This document shows positions 49,906-63,077 of a stretch of DNA of 64,000 nucleotides, piece by piece. The notes beneath the pieces are model-generated. The model saw only the letters and a list, made by a program, of their open reading frames with translations. It was not told the DNA's origin and did not search any database. The stretch spans positions 1-64,000 of the forward strand of contig MU401601.1 of NCBI GenBank assembly GCA_022579005.1, read 5' to 3'. The stretch's first letter is position 1, and every line of letters starts with the position of its first letter. The stretch is from Poronia punctata. Lineage: Eukaryota > Ascomycota > Sordariomycetes > Xylariales > Xylariaceae. The position numbers were made by a program, and so were the translations under genes.

Positions 49906-51890
49906 GAGAAATGGGAATAGAGGAAAGAAGGAGAAAGAATAAACAGTTGGTTAAAAAAAAGTATAAGTAGTGTTATAAGCTAAAAAAAATGATACTAGTA
50001 GGTCAGAGGAACAAGGAACATGGGAGAAACGGGATACTTGTCCCGTTTTTATTTTATTCCAAAGCCAGACCGACCGACCTACAATGCAAGTAATACGATA
50101 CGTCTATGTAAGTAGGTAGTAATGTCTTCTTCTTTTTTTCGGACCTGGGAAAGAAGGGCCGTAAAACCAACCGCCTCTACGCGCCGCCGGTGGGGGGGAG
50201 GTAACGGGTTCCCCAAGTATATCGCGCTTATCCGGACGTTTCAAGACATGTATGTATGTATGTATGTCACATGGTTGTTAAAAAAACATCTCGTACGTTG
50301 TATAATGTATGTCTACAAGGCACCCTTTTGTTCCCCCCCTTCTCAGTTGATATCATAGACTAGCTAGGTAGACTACTAAGGAAACATGGGGTTCTAATTA
50401 TTTTCCCGCGTCACTGTGGCTCTTTCGAAGCTTAAAATCTGACTCGTGGACGCCCGCGATGCGCCTTTCAGCTGCTGATTGGTATTTATGTATTACGGCT
50501 ATTTGTACGAGATACCTACACCTACCTACCTACCTTACATTACGTACAGACAGTTACAGTTACATGTGAGAAGGAATAGGAGTATCGAGATGGAAACGCA
50601 GTCCACCGTTGAAGGCCTGATTTATCATTTTTGATTGGTCAATGTCATACTTACTCTATCTCCATGTCCTAATGTATCCATGTACATACGTTCCCAATCG
50701 TGAGCCCTATACAATGCTGATCATGTCTATCTATTCCCCCCGTTAAACCAACGAGTCGCGCAAAAAATCGAAAAAAGAAAAAGAGAGTTGGGGGTGCGGT
50801 GGTGTGGGTTGAAGTTTCCTATCTCGGCGCCAATCCGTCTTCTCATTGGTGCGGGTTTAAAGCCTTCTCCAAGCTCTTGGGAAAATCCAATTGAGGGGTA
50901 AAATAAATTTGAAAGTTTTGGAGGGGTAGTACTCGTACAGTACAGATCTGCAGTCTTATGTAACAAACAACTTTAAGCTAAGTAGGTACTTTACCTACCA
51001 CGTTCAACCAAACTGCGTCCCGCCGCATACAAAAAGTGACAAGGTTTAAGAACGGAGAAAAAGAAAAAAGAAAACCAAGATCTACACTTGTGAGATGAGG
51101 GGATAAAAGTTGCGGCTCTTCTATTGATATTTAGGAGAATGATTTCACCGGTATCTGCCTCGAATAAGACGTAACCTAGGTACTTGTAAAAAGGAAAGGA
51201 AAGCAAAAGCAAGTACAAGTAAGCAAGCAAGCAAGCAAGCCACCAGGCAAATCATTTAGGCTAAATCACCCTTCTTTGAGCCCACTTGCGGCTAATTGGG
51301 GTTGTTCTCCAGTTTGGAAACTTTCTAGTCCGATCACGAGCTACAAGTAGACTTGTAAACACTGACGTCGGAGACGATCTACGCACAGTGTCTTCACAGT
51401 CTTATCTTCACGTTTCTCTGTTTCTGCCCTGTCTATCTAGCCGTATTCAAACAAATTCAAAGTCCCAACCGGATGCACACGTACCTGGATATCTGCGTCA
51501 ACTTCACCCCACTGAGTAAGTTAGGTAGGTAGTTGAAAAGCCACGATGGAGATCCGTCGGTGCAAAGACGGCCAGTTCTTATCTATCTACTGTCTATCTT
51601 CATCGTTTGGCTATCTACATTATATAATACTGAGGAATAGACGTTGGATTACAATTACAAGTTGAATCTGTCCTTCCTGATTTAACGCTAAAAGAAAAAT
51701 CTCCGGCCCCCTGACACATTTGCCAAGATATTTGCATATATCCATCAAGTCTAACTAAAACAGGAAAGGTCCAACTGCAACCCGTCCACCCCGACTGGCT
51801 GATGTGTCATCACCAGGGCCTGTTTGTCCCACCACATCGTACACTGCTCCATGACCATTTCTTTTCATTTCTTTCACCTTCGCCGCATTA
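49906..51890. other. Intergenic region upstream of xylose reductase
   Basis: About 2 kb with no supported gene. It contains (ATGT)n near 50250-50268, (AAGC)n near 51221-51240 and one TACTCGTA at 50930. The proximal part should be the xylose reductase promoter. Confidence 0.5.
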
Positions 51891-53956
51891 TCAGCGTCGG
51901 CGATGATGAAGATGGCCTCCTAGGACAGGTAGGTTCGGGAGCAAAGGCATGTCCCAATAGTCCCCGTACCTGTCCGGCTCTTGAGGGGGGTTCCAGAAGT
52001 AGTCGTTCTCAAACTTCTTGGTGAGAGCCATTGGCTCCGTCGTGCCCTTGGGTACCCGGACCTGGGTATGGACGTAATCGTAAGCTCCGGCAGGCACACC
52101 GTTTCTTCTGAGCTCCTCGGCATCCCACCTTGCCTCGTCCTCTAGGTCTGCGATCCGGCGGAAGCAGGTATCCTGCAACACATCGAGAGTGGGCCGCTCC
52201 GCCGGATCGTGAGCCATGCACCCGACTATGAGCGTCCGGAGCGTCAAATCGACATTATCGTAGTTAGGCTGGATGGGCAGGAAATCGGTCCCTATGAGGC
52301 GCCAGCCGTACGTAACTACCGATCGGGGCGGGTTATCGCCGAATTGGATCGTGCGCTCCTGCAATGTCAAATCGGTCGCCTCCACGGGCAAAATGAGGAT
52401 GAGTTCTTGCATGGCCTGGTGAGCACCGGTCAGTTGTCACCATCAGTTTAGGTAAGATGTGAAAGGGAGGAAGACGAGAGGGCAAGACTTGTTGCTACCT
52501 CTGTTGGGATTGACATACGGCTCCTATTTGATACACGTTTGAATGTGCATCTAGAGCGCCCGGCAGCAGTGTAAGCTCCGGGATCCTTACTTCCTGGGAA
52601 AAGAGCTTAGTCAACTTATCGAGATTGTCTGTGGCCGAAGGTATGAGACTTACAGGTGGCATATATAGCGTCTTTCCAGCACGATATTGGAGCTTCCTAC
52701 ACAATCGGACGTTGGTATATGCCTCTATTCAGGGGTAAATATGTCGTAAGTGACATCTGTACCATTGATGCCATACTTACTTTTGATCTCTCCAGCGATC
52801 GTCCCACTCTCTCATTAACCCGTAATCGGCAATCTATACCCAGACGAACCGCCTTCAGCAAAACGACGTCCAGTTTTCAACAAGATGTGGCCAAAGTAAC
52901 TGACCTTGGCTACTGGGCATGCATTATGCTCAATGTTTCTGGTATACTCAGGTGTCGGCTCACTGAGAAAAACTGGCGCGCGCTCCCTCCTGATTAACAC
53001 CTGATACGGCTTTATGCCTTGGGGGAATGGCCACAATTGTTCATAGGGAAAAGCTTACTATTCAAGACATCAATGTCGAAATGAACAATCTTCCTCGGCT
53101 TTCTATTTTCGCCCGGATGAGGGACCTGCTCGCAGATCCTGCTGCCCATGTTCTGCTCGGGGTTTTCAGGAGGCCAAGCCATGGCAATGCAGCCTCGGAC
53201 CACTAACCATATTTTCTCTCATCAGCTCCCCATCATGTTTCCTGTTCATGGATATTTACTACTTACTACAGAGGAAGAGGGACCAGAGTATTCGAGTCGG
53301 GATATATTCCATCCTCGGCTCCTCGAGGGGACGGCGGTTCGTATTGATCCACTTCGCTTGGTGTACCTGTTGCAGGACCTGTTTCAGACTACCGAGGCCC
53401 GAGTATTCCATAATCATCAGCGGGTTCTGTCTGTCAGGGCTGACGAAGGACGGGGTATAGCTCCTGTTTATGTCGTAATTGGGCATGACGGCCGGATCTA
53501 GATCGACCAGTTGTATCATATGCTCGCATCCGGTGAACATCTGTTGCCGAAAACTCGGCGAGAAATGGTAAGCTGTCCATCCGACTAATACCTAACTAGT
53601 GGGTGGCCCTGATAGGAGACTGCGCTCAGGCTTGGGATATTGTGCCGACTTACCTTGGTCCAAGCGATTTCGTTCCGCTGGGCCTCTATATTAGCAGGCA
53701 TTCTGGGATTGATGAGAGCCTTTATGGCGATCGGGCGCTCGAGGGCCCCTGTTTCCGGCCTGTGCACCGTCCATAGCTGCACCAGGCCATACCCGCCGTG
53801 GCCCAGCACCTTGACATATCTCAAGTAACCCAGCTGCTCAAAGTATGAGAACTGCGACCTTATCTTCTTCCATGCCTTTTGCTTTTCGGGGAACCGCTTG
53901 TATATCAAATCCGCCAGAATATCAACAGTGATATTGGGCGGAAAGTTTCGGGGCAT
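51891..53956 (-). CDS. Divergent serine/threonine protein kinase-like protein
   Basis: Eight minus-strand exons: 53956-53654, 53540-53267, 53202-53059, 52972-52905, 52833-52781, 52696-52654, 52593-52519 and 52415-51891. All phases match and give 494 aa. Kinase landmarks in order: glycine loop LGHGGYGLVQLW (52-57), VAIK-type lysine in PIAIKA (K79), hinge LMIMEYSGLGSL, catalytic loop HFDIDVLN (233-240, where HRDLKxxN is usual), VAKIADYG (D266-Y-G instead of DFG), then YMPPE in the APE position and SNVYQIGA, MVGC..DPAERPT for the C lobe. Arg is missing from the HRD motif, but the catalytic Asp, Asn and Mg-binding Asp are kept. Activity is therefore possible. The family resembles fungal kinase-like expansions of unknown role. 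Exons of 43-75 nt make this model easy to mis-predict automatically. Confidence 0.85.
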
Positions 53957-54686
53957 ATTGTTTCTCTTCTAGGTGAGAGGGTGATTACAGATCAGCAAAT
54001 ATTGATGCTCTCGCAAAGCCTTGACGTTTTGGAAAGTCGAGTTATGCTGTACATACTACAACTACAATGATTAGAAAACTGCACACCAATAACGGTGGGG
54101 CCCTTGAACTCGACCATTTTCAAAAGCTTCTTTGAACTTTGTAGAAAGAACAAAGTGACCGAAATTAAGCTGACATGACAATAACGAAAGAGGATTTGCC
54201 GTTTTCGTAATTCTTCTAGAAGCGACGCATTGTTCCCATATAAATCCGAGACATTGCACCAGTGCAGCTACAACCATGGAATCGGGTTGTGCTTGCTTCC
54301 AGCACCTGCACCTTCATGCTTGGTCCTCTCCTGGCAAGCCAATCAATCACTGCTGTTATTAACACGTCCCTTACATAATATTGAGCCTTGGTTGAAACAC
54401 TGCAAGGTTCACGCCGACGTTGGGTACATGTAGATTTAAAACAAGCAGGTACCAAATGACACTAGTGGCATACGGTATGAATGCGAACCTCTTTTTCAAA
54501 GCCCTTCATTATCAGGTGGGTAAACAATCATGATATGCTTATTATATGCTTTAATGGCAAAATCCAAAACAGGAACCCTTATGCAAAGTATTTGCCTAGA
54601 GGTAGGTGACGAATGAGATGTTGGCCATTTAATATGCCCCCCCTTTACTTAGAGGGGCCTGACATAGCCATTAACATGGGTAAAAT
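53957..54686. other. Intergenic region upstream of the kinase-like gene
   Basis: About 730 bp without a supported gene. Expected to contain the promoter of the minus-strand kinase-like gene. Confidence 0.5.
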
Positions 54687-54890
54687 TCACCGGCTCGAGC
54701 TTCTATCCAATTCCCTTTTCAACTTGTCGTTGGTTCCCTGCATCTTCTTAATGTTAATGTTGACCGCCACAGGCTTGACGTCCTTGTATTCCTTGAGTGC
54801 GTCATCCATCCTCGTGGTATGCTCACGGAGGGTTTGGCGTGCTTCTGAATGCTCTTTGGTTTGGCCAGACGTTTTGGGTGTTGAAGACAT
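54687..54890 (-). CDS. Small hypothetical coiled-coil-like protein (67 aa)
   Basis: Not recognised. The 67-aa ORF is strongly hydrophilic and predicted by eye to be helical (QTLREHTTRMDDALKEYKD, IKKMQGTNDKLKRELD), with a Ser/Thr-rich start. No membrane segment is seen. A compact ORF with such biased composition could be real, but its size and the lack of any family make it weak. No intron is needed. Confidence 0.3.
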   Translation of the reverse strand: MSSTPKTSGQTKEHSEARQTLREHTTRMDDALKEYKDVKPVAVNINIKKMQGTNDKLKRELDRSSSR

Positions 54891-55967
54891 GTTGAAATGT
54901 TTTAGGTGTATGGTTATTGTTTAAGACAGCTGTTTGACCAAGATTGATATGCGTAGAAGTAGTTATTGTGGACGCCTTGTGCTGAAGATGGAGGGAAAAA
55001 GCTGCATCTTACTTGAGAGCTTGGAAGAGTGTTTATATGCACCTTCATCTGTTTGGATTTCTTATTCACAGAGACCAACATCCCGGTGTGTTTATTCAGA
55101 AGGTATGTCGTTTTCCCCCTGACTCCCCCATATTGTGACTCGCTGGGTCCGACGGGATGCGGGTCGCAGTTAAAAACCATGACCGAGTTTGCCTGGTCCA
55201 TACATTCCATCGTCTGTTCCGTCATTCCTGTATTCTTCCTATTTCCCCTTCCCGTCAATCAATTTCCGCCCCGGCTTGTCAACATAGCAACTGCATGGTA
55301 GCACGGCGTTCCAATCCATATTCAACTATTTTTTTGTGCTGAGTTGCAGTATCACTTAGAGTAAGTGGGTGTGTTGTCAGTTGGGACCGCCTGTGTTTGA
55401 TCGCTGAAACTCTTTTGTCCAACGGCCCACCATTCCTCGCCGAGCTTGTCTTGTTTTCTCTCGGCCGTACCTCGCATCGCGATCCGGCTATGTAGGGATA
55501 CTCCCAGCCTTCAACTCCATAACGATTACCACTCCCACATCACCATGCAAGCTGTGCTTCGATGGGCAGACGATGTGACAGCCGGGGTGCAATCAGTCAT
55601 CGAGTATGGTATGGCTTGTTATATCCCAAGTGTCGACGGGTCCATGTTGCCATTTAGGAGATGCGGGTTGTAACCAGACAGACAACTTCAATCGGTCAAG
55701 CTTCAATTGCGAAATGGCGACGTGTCCAACACTCCAACCATCATGCTTCATCGCTCTGTAATGTACGTTGGGTGGTGGTCAAGGCGTGGCTTTTGTTTCC
55801 TCCGGCCCTGGCTTAGATGCGTTCGTCGACTGGCGATTTTCGAGCCGTAATGCTAGCGGTAGGCATGTGGGTTTCTCTCGTCCGGTGCGAGTTTTTCTTT
55901 TCTGCCGAGCGACATGTCGAATGCTAAGGTTGAATACCTCATCGAGATCAAGCACTCCTTCGGCCAT
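54891..55967. other. Intergenic region
   Basis: About 1.1 kb. Short overlapping ORFs on both strands have no family-like sequence. Nothing supported. Confidence 0.45.
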
Positions 55968-57199
55968 TCACCGGGGACTATCAGCGCGTTCCTTGAAATC
56001 CCCCACAGCATCCAGTTCGGCACGCGCGTTCGAATCCAACTCCCTTGGAAGCGGCCTTGCATCTGCCTCTTGCACGAAGTCATCGCCCTGGAGTTCGTAG
56101 ATGGCTTTCTGGCCGGAGTTAGCCTCCACGACACGAGCCTCAGTACCAGCTTCTATGTGTTCGTGCCCGACATCCTTTATGTTCTCATCTATTTCCTTGA
56201 TTTCCTGATCGTGTGCTTCTAGTTCTGCCTTGCGATAACTCGATCGTAAACCGGAGACCCCGGCCACATCACCATCGTCGCCGTTGGGGTCGTTTTCGTG
56301 GCCGTCAGCACCTTCGCCGCGTCTGGCATTTGCGGACCCGAGCGATTTTCGCCTGTAATAGAGCACCAAACTCACCAGGCCTGCGAATATGCCTAGACCT
56401 GCCAAAACGCCTACAACTATGCCCGCTATAGCGCCCCGACTCAATCCCGGACCCGTAGTATCATCGTTATCGTCGCTCTTGTTGTTTCCTGCGCTCGGGC
56501 TCTGATGTCCGGAATCCCGTGTCTGCCCTGCGAAGCCTGCGAGTGTGGCCGTCTCTGTCCTAAAATGCGTCGATGGTGTAGATGTGTATGTCTCCGATTG
56601 GCTTTGCGATGCATCACTTTTCACCGACGACAGTATCGTGCCGCTTCCTGAAGTAACGGAACTAGTCCGAGGTGGGTCGTTATAACCCCAAACGGTCCAT
56701 ACGTGGAACCAGTTTGTGCTCGTGCTTTTCTTGCCGTCGCTATATACGATCCGAAGGCTAAAGTCCAGCTCCGCAGGATTCGCATAGCCTAGAGGCTGCT
56801 GTGCAAGCCAGTCATACGACATCTTACTGAGGTCAAGGTTATCTGTAACGCAAACGTTAGCAGTTTGTATGACGTTCAGATTTAGAACTCCGGTGTCGAG
56901 CTCGCTTCTGTCTTTCTCTTTAGTCGCCGATGTAAAACAAGACACTCACCCTCTATAACTTCCGTCGCCGCATATTCGGGGGTGTCGGTGCCATTTTTAA
57001 TAGCCAACTGCAGGATCCCTTTTGAATCACTTGCGTCTACATTCCCTTCCCATCTGAGGTAGAACGTCGTCCCTTCATCTAGCACTTGACCAGTAGGTAT
57101 TATGTTTTCTTCAATGAACACCTCGGTGACTGCTGCTATTATTTTAACTTCAGCAATCAACGTAACAATCGCTAGGAGCCACCAGCGGTTTCCAATCAT
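55968..57199 (-). CDS. Single-pass membrane protein with signal peptide and acidic tail
   Basis: Exons 57199-56950 and 56842-55968 (phase 1) give 374 aa. Residues 1-23 are a likely signal peptide (WWLLAIVTLIAEVKIIAAV). The outer part (about 24-140) has a beta-rich segment with NWFHVWTVWGY. It is followed by a Ser/Thr-rich, probably O-glycosylated stalk (145-215). A membrane helix at about 220-246 (GAIAGIVVGVLAGLGIFAG) is followed by YYRRKS and a 125-residue acidic cytoplasmic tail rich in Glu and Asp. The layout is that of fungal wall-stress sensors and related surface proteins (WSC/Mid2-like topology), but no WSC cysteine domain is present. Ligand and pathway are unknown. Confidence 0.75.
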
Positions 57200-59884
57200 G
57201 ATCGCAAGCGTTTGAATATCACATAGGAGCTAGATAGACATTGGGGAGTTTAGAAGAACGAGAGTCTGACCCTGCGGGTTAGATGATGGCGAAACAGCAT
57301 TCCGATCCGTCGCGAATCCACAGAGTCGGTATCTGGCTTGAATGAAAGAACAAGAGAAAGAGACGGAGAAAAATGAAACCTTTTCTCCTGTGAAAACGAT
57401 AGGTACCCGAAACGCACAGATACGTCAAATTACCATCTTGCCGATCTTGTCAATAGATGATCCCCGTAGCGGCACAGACCTTGGACTAGGCAGTCGATGG
57501 TTAGAGCCTACGCAAATCTAGCCAAAAGAAGAAAGTAAAAGTATGTACTTACACAGTCTAGGTTACAGTGTAGAAATCCCCTACCAGGGGCAGAGCAGGG
57601 GGTGCGGGGGTTCCCATAGATGGTCCCCCTAGGTTAGTAGGTTTAATAAAGAGAACCATAAAGCGTCGGTACCTACTTTAGAGCGCTGCCCCTTGAGTTA
57701 TGTTTAGTAGATAGAGTTGAGCAAGTTTAACAAGGGAGGATGACGGGTAGATAGATCACCTACCACCGAAGAAACGTACTCGTAGGCTAGAACATAACGG
57801 AACATAAAATCTGTGTGGTCGATGAATACCTGCTCTGTAGGTAGCTTCTTACTCGTAGTTGATTTCAGATAACGATGATTCCAAAATGCCAAGGGTTCTA
57901 GCTGAATCTGCCGAGATAGAGCCCACGCTTTCTTAGGAAGTTCTTACCTATTATTAGTTTACAGCTTGGTAAGTACCTAGACTTACTTGTCTCAGCTCGG
58001 GATAGGGCTGATCGTGTCCCTGGCGCTCATCGGAGGCTAAGTCTTCATTTCGGGTGTACTCGTACGTACGTGTATTCTTTTGCTACAGGCAGGGGCAGTA
58101 TCACTTCTGGGTAGCCTCGATTCAGAATCTCGTATGGTGTTCCCTAGTTAAGGAGAGTAATCCCATCATGTTGTCCATGCGAAGTTCTCAACATGTTCGG
58201 AAAACCTGGTGGGGGTGAGGCGAGGGAATGGCGGAGTTGGGGTCACTTGTCGGCGTCAATGTAACTCGGGGTCAATTTGCTCAAATATACCATGCGATAT
58301 ATTGGCCTGCGCGCTGCGTGCCGTGTGTTCATTTGGACCATTAATCGGAAGTTCGAGTCCAGTGTTACTATCTTCTGGTTATGACAATCCTCGCGGCGTC
58401 AAACAAGACGTTGAATCTGCTCGTGCAATGCGGCTAAGCAATATATTCGAACAGTTTCCGATTCAAGCCGCCCTTCACCAAGCGGTAACGGGTAATTATC
58501 AATATTGGCAAATTTGGAGAAGACGGCGGCGTTTTTAAACTTTTCTGACGCTCTTTCGTATTACTCCAAGGCAAGTCGCTCTAACGCGAGTGTCAAATAT
58601 GCGGATAAACGAGCGCGCGAGCTGTAGAAAACCTATTCATGCGGTCGTCAGGTTCGCCACAGGTTCGATAGTGCTTGTTTTGCTATTTTTGCTGCTTCTC
58701 CAGCTGGACAACACTCCAACGTCGCCCCGTAGGAGTACAGAGGACCGTGATCACATTACCAACTGTTTCTTAAGCCATTGTTCTGTGGCAGAACGTACTC
58801 GCTTTCATTTAACCGTACCACTAGGGTGGACAATGAGCGAGCATGTTCGTGATGAGTGTGATGAGAAGTAGCGTGTTTGAGATGAATATATAAATTGAGG
58901 GAGTGATGAGAAAGCGAATAAGGCGACAAGCTGACCGTTTTATATATTTTCAAGCCAGGATCCTGGTGGGTTCCTCTCCCGTGACGCCGTTCCGCCTCAC
59001 GCATGTCTACCGCGGATTGGTTCCTATATGACACCAACGAGCTTCGTGGCCGTGTGAATAGTATCGGTGTAAAAGGGGCGGCCAACCGTTGGATGAACCA
59101 GAATGACAGCTGGGTTCAACCCGGTATGTAGTACGAACTGCGAACTACCTCGCCGGGTGCATATAACAGCGGCGCACCCAGGGCTTGGGAGGTTGGTAAG
59201 TACCTGACTGATTCCAGACTTATGCTGGCGCTGGTTTACATCTCAAGGGCATCTCAAGTACATCACTCGGATTCTACTTGTTTACTCTCAGATTGTTTCG
59301 CTGCACCGAACGCGCAGGCTTTCTGGCCCATGTCCGGTATTCCCAAATGTTTGACGTAACCTTCTTTGATCTGGCCAATTCGAGCTCAAAGTCAAATATG
59401 TAGTCTTGTCGCGCCTTCTCCTCCTGCGTTCCGACTAGCTACCTACTTACCTATTCGTACCTGCCTTAGGATAGGCCGTTAACATAGCATCATTACTTCC
59501 CTAGGTACTTACGCTACAAATCTTCGGATGAGTTGGCCTTTTCTTTTAGGGTAAACGTTAGTCGTGCCACTGCGACATACATAGTTCTTTCCTGCTGATA
59601 AGCAAACACTAACCCCAGACATCACAGTCCATTAATCAATTAAATAGCTCGGCATCAACGACTGCACAAACACAAGGCAAATGACGCCTCCGACTTCCGG
59701 TTGGAAGGTGAAATGGTACAACAAAATCTGTGTGCACTGTACTAAGGGTGAGATCCTGTTGCACGTCATTCAAAATGGAACCAACCACCTCGGCAATGTA
59801 TCACATGCCCGGATTACCAATTGCGCACTGAAACTCTATCGCTGTCTAATTGTATCGCATAACCGGATTACTCCCCTTCTAGTT
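57200..59884. other. Long intergenic region
   Basis: About 2.7 kb with no supported gene. Three TACTCGTA octamers (57777, 57850, 58057) cluster in 290 bp. A 109-codon minus ORF at 58756-59085 is open but has no family signature. Confidence 0.45.
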
Positions 59885-61774
59885 CTAATTCTTTACACGT
59901 TTAAATAACAGATTCTTATGCTCATCCGGCACGATTAGCGGGCCAATCTCTATGTTGGGATACCGCTCCTTGCTCCCGTCGGCATTCTTGAAGTCGTAAT
60001 CGAGGATTAACCGCACTAGAAGCATCTTCATCTCCTGGGCAGCGAAAAAGCGTCCAGGGCAGGCATGGCGACCGTAGCCGAAGAATAAGCTCTGCTCGTG
60101 GCTCGCGACGAATTGATGCCGAGCGTGGTCGGTCGCGCCGGCATCGGGCCGTGTCCGCCGGCGGTAATGCCTCAACCCGTCGAACTCGGCCGCATCGACG
60201 CCGTCTTGCCCGTAGTGCTCATTGTCCCGCATAATGGCCCGCGACGCGAGCTCGATGGTCGCGCCAGTCGGCACGCGGGTCCCTTGCGGTAGTGTCAGTC
60301 CGCGCTTCCCTACCACTCGGTGGAATGTCGTCGTTAGAGGCGGACTGAGCCGTAGCGACTCCTTCATGAAACTGTCTAGCTTGAACATCTGCTGCAGGGC
60401 GTGCGAGTTCATCTCGCCGCCGTGAGAGGCTAGGACTTCGCGGATTTCTTCCCGCAGCGGCCCTATGTATTCGGGTCGTACAGCGAGGTCGTACATTCTG
60501 GTAAGTTCTGTTAGCCAAGTCTTGCCTCGAACAAGGTAGGGTCAGGCTGCGCATACATATGGGTCATGGATTCACTCGTGGTGTGCACCGCCGCGAAAAT
60601 GATTCCTAGCTGGATCTGGGCCATCTCAGCAGCCGTCACGATACCGCGGCCCTCGCTCTTACGCATCAGAACCGACAGCATGTCATCGGGTGCTTGCTCG
60701 CCTCTCTTCTCGGCATCCAGTCTCGCCTGCACTAGGGGTTCGAAGAATCGGGCTGCGCTGGCTTCGCGGAGACGCAACCGGCGGACAGAGGCTAGTCGTG
60801 GAGCCAAGAAGGGCCGGAGAAGCGGATTCATTTGCTTGACCTCGACTTGGGCCGCAGACACATCGACAGCGTAGTTGATGGCATTGTCCAGGTACTCGGG
60901 GCTGCGGCACAGGCCTTCGCCAACGAAGACGCGGCCTGTGATCTTGGCGACCATGTTGGCGATGGTCATGTAGATGGGCACCGGCGTCCAGTCGGAGCAC
61001 TCGGGCATTTCGACTTTGAAGGCACTTTCGACCTCGTCTACGACGAGTGGGTTCAACCGAGCTGAAGCTTGTTAGACAGGTTCGAAATCACCAGCCTGGG
61101 CGGGGTAAGGGGCGAATTACCGAGGGCAGGCGTAAGCTCGGCCCGGACTGAGTGGGCAACGGCCGACAGGTCGGTCAGAACGCCGGTGTATTTGCTCTCG
61201 AGGATCTTTGGAATTGGAAGTCAGCGGGGGGGCAGGATATTTTGTGATGGACAAGTAACGAACGCGCTTACCTTTGCCGCAGCCGGATAAAAGTTCAGGT
61301 CGGAGTCGGACAGCGTTCTCAGGTCACGCATAAACTTGGGTGGGATAACCACATTCTCGACGTCTTGAACACGAATGTCAGCATCTTGAGGAAACTAAGC
61401 CGGCCCCTCAGCTAGCCAGTATTACGTACCATCCGACGTCGGCATGCGATAGGCCTCATCTTTAAACTGTGGCGCCCGTTAGCTCAAATCTCCAAAGTCT
61501 CATGGCTGTCAGATCCCACCTTTTGGTAACCAGCCTGGTACAGTTGGTGAGCGGTTTGCAGGAAGGCCTTGCGCTTCTCGTCGACGCTCGCATCTCCGTT
61601 CAAGACGGGAAGCTGGGCAAGCTGGGCGCGTAGTCGGGCCTTTGGCGAGAGGATAGTGAGACGTAGTAAGAGGAAGACAAGCACGGCGGCAGTAGACAGG
61701 GCCGGGATGGGGTGAGCGATGGCCAGCGCGAGGGCTGTTTCGCCTTTATCTTGGATGAGCTGTAACACTGCCAT
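59885..61774 (-). CDS. Cytochrome P450, ent-kaurene-oxidase/CYP68-like type
   Basis: Six minus-strand exons: 61774-61520, 61466-61430, 61363-61272, 61205-61121, 61061-60557 and 60497-59885. Phases match and give 528 aa, typical for a fungal P450. The start at 61774 puts a membrane anchor at residues about 13-45 (ALALAIAHPIPALSTAAVLVF). Motifs are the I-helix IFAAVHTTSES (about 311-321), the ExxR of MKESLRL (E371, R374) and the heme loop FFGYGRHACPGRFFA with C471 as ligand. FAAxHTT together with RHACPGRFFA is characteristic of ent-kaurene-oxidase-like and CYP68-type P450s that oxidise terpenoids. It lies 1.3 kb from a terpene cyclase on the same strand, so oxidation of that cyclase's product is a reasonable inference. 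An earlier acceptor for exon 3 (61377) is a possible alternative. Confidence 0.92.
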
Positions 61775-63077
61775 CCTGGACTTGGCCAAGAAACACAGAC
61801 ACACAGACACACAAACAAGAAGCACTGAAATGAAAGACACAGTTAGAGTCCCACGCGCAACACTTGAGAAAGAATTAAAGAAAAAAGGTTGAGAACAGCT
61901 TATCAAGACTTAATCGGCGCCTATACTATGCAAGGGCTCGGTCATTTTCCATGCTGTAGGTAAATCTTTTTTTTTTAGATTTCTATCTCGTCCCTCACTT
62001 TTTTTTTTGGCACCCCGATCTAACCCCCCGGCATGCATGCAGGGATGGGGCGGGTCGCCGAGAAGCCGGCACGCTGACAAGTGTGGTAAGGTGTGATCGC
62101 TGCCGGGGGTTGTGGGACGGGCAATTTCCCCAATAGGATACTCCCAGACACCTCCACCTAGCATCGATTATCTAAGCACTTTAAAGTTAATCGTGGCAAT
62201 GTCGTATTCTCACAAGCCCGCGTTTCACACACTCTTTTAGGATACCGCGTTTAATCTAGGGGTTGCCGGCCTATTCGTCACCTGTTTGGCAGGAACCGCC
62301 TGGTGTCCTTGCCCCGTATAGGTACATACCCTGATTAAATCCTCTTATCGCCGCCCACGCCCAACTAGTCTGTCGGGCCGAGGAAGGAGCTACGTGTAGG
62401 TAGTCTAGGTCACAGCTCCAAAATTCTTGTTGTTTTGTCTTCTCTTGGCGGTCCAAATGTGGGCGCGTATTTCGGTGCAAGTCAAAAGTTCGGGGCTTGT
62501 GGTGATTAGGACTAGCTTTAATATTTACAGGATGTAGCTTCAGTTGGTTGTACAGTAGGTTACGTAGTTGACGAACGTCACCAGCTGTGTGAAGAATCAA
62601 TGTCGTAGGATTTTCCCATCTAGATGCATAATCGTGTTATTTTGATGCGAATCAACACAGGTTTCCAGCTCTTGCGAAATAAGATATACAACTAAGTCTA
62701 GGGTTAGGAAGGGATGACAAGAAAAACTAAACATTGGCAGCAGGAACGAAACCTGCGCATCTGTACTGTAGGTAGCTAGATTATTTCACCTCACTATAGT
62801 CAATTAAGAAATATGAATTAAATGAGTGTTCTCTACAGCAGGATTGCAAAGAGAAATGATTACTTCTTATTCATGACCATGCCAAAAGATATCTATCTTG
62901 TAATGACGTGTTGTCGCTTGTCTATTGAAATAGCTGGCTAGCTAGCTAGCTACGAGTTTCTACACAGAAAATGTTGCAATACATGGAAAAAAAGAAACAA
63001 ACAAAAACAAACTGAACTACTTATGCATGCCCTTGCTAAATGAAAAGAAATAGAAATGGAAAGAGAATAATGCTATT
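61775..63077. other. Intergenic region between P450 and terpene cyclase
   Basis: About 1.3 kb without a supported gene, containing the P450 promoter and the cyclase 3' flank. A (GCTA)n run lies near 62935-62952. Confidence 0.5.

Noticed and set aside
58756..59085. 109-codon minus-strand ORF (MAAPFTPILF..)
   Set aside because: The second half is a His/Ser-rich low-complexity run and no family is evident; could be a short gene with an intron, but not supportable.
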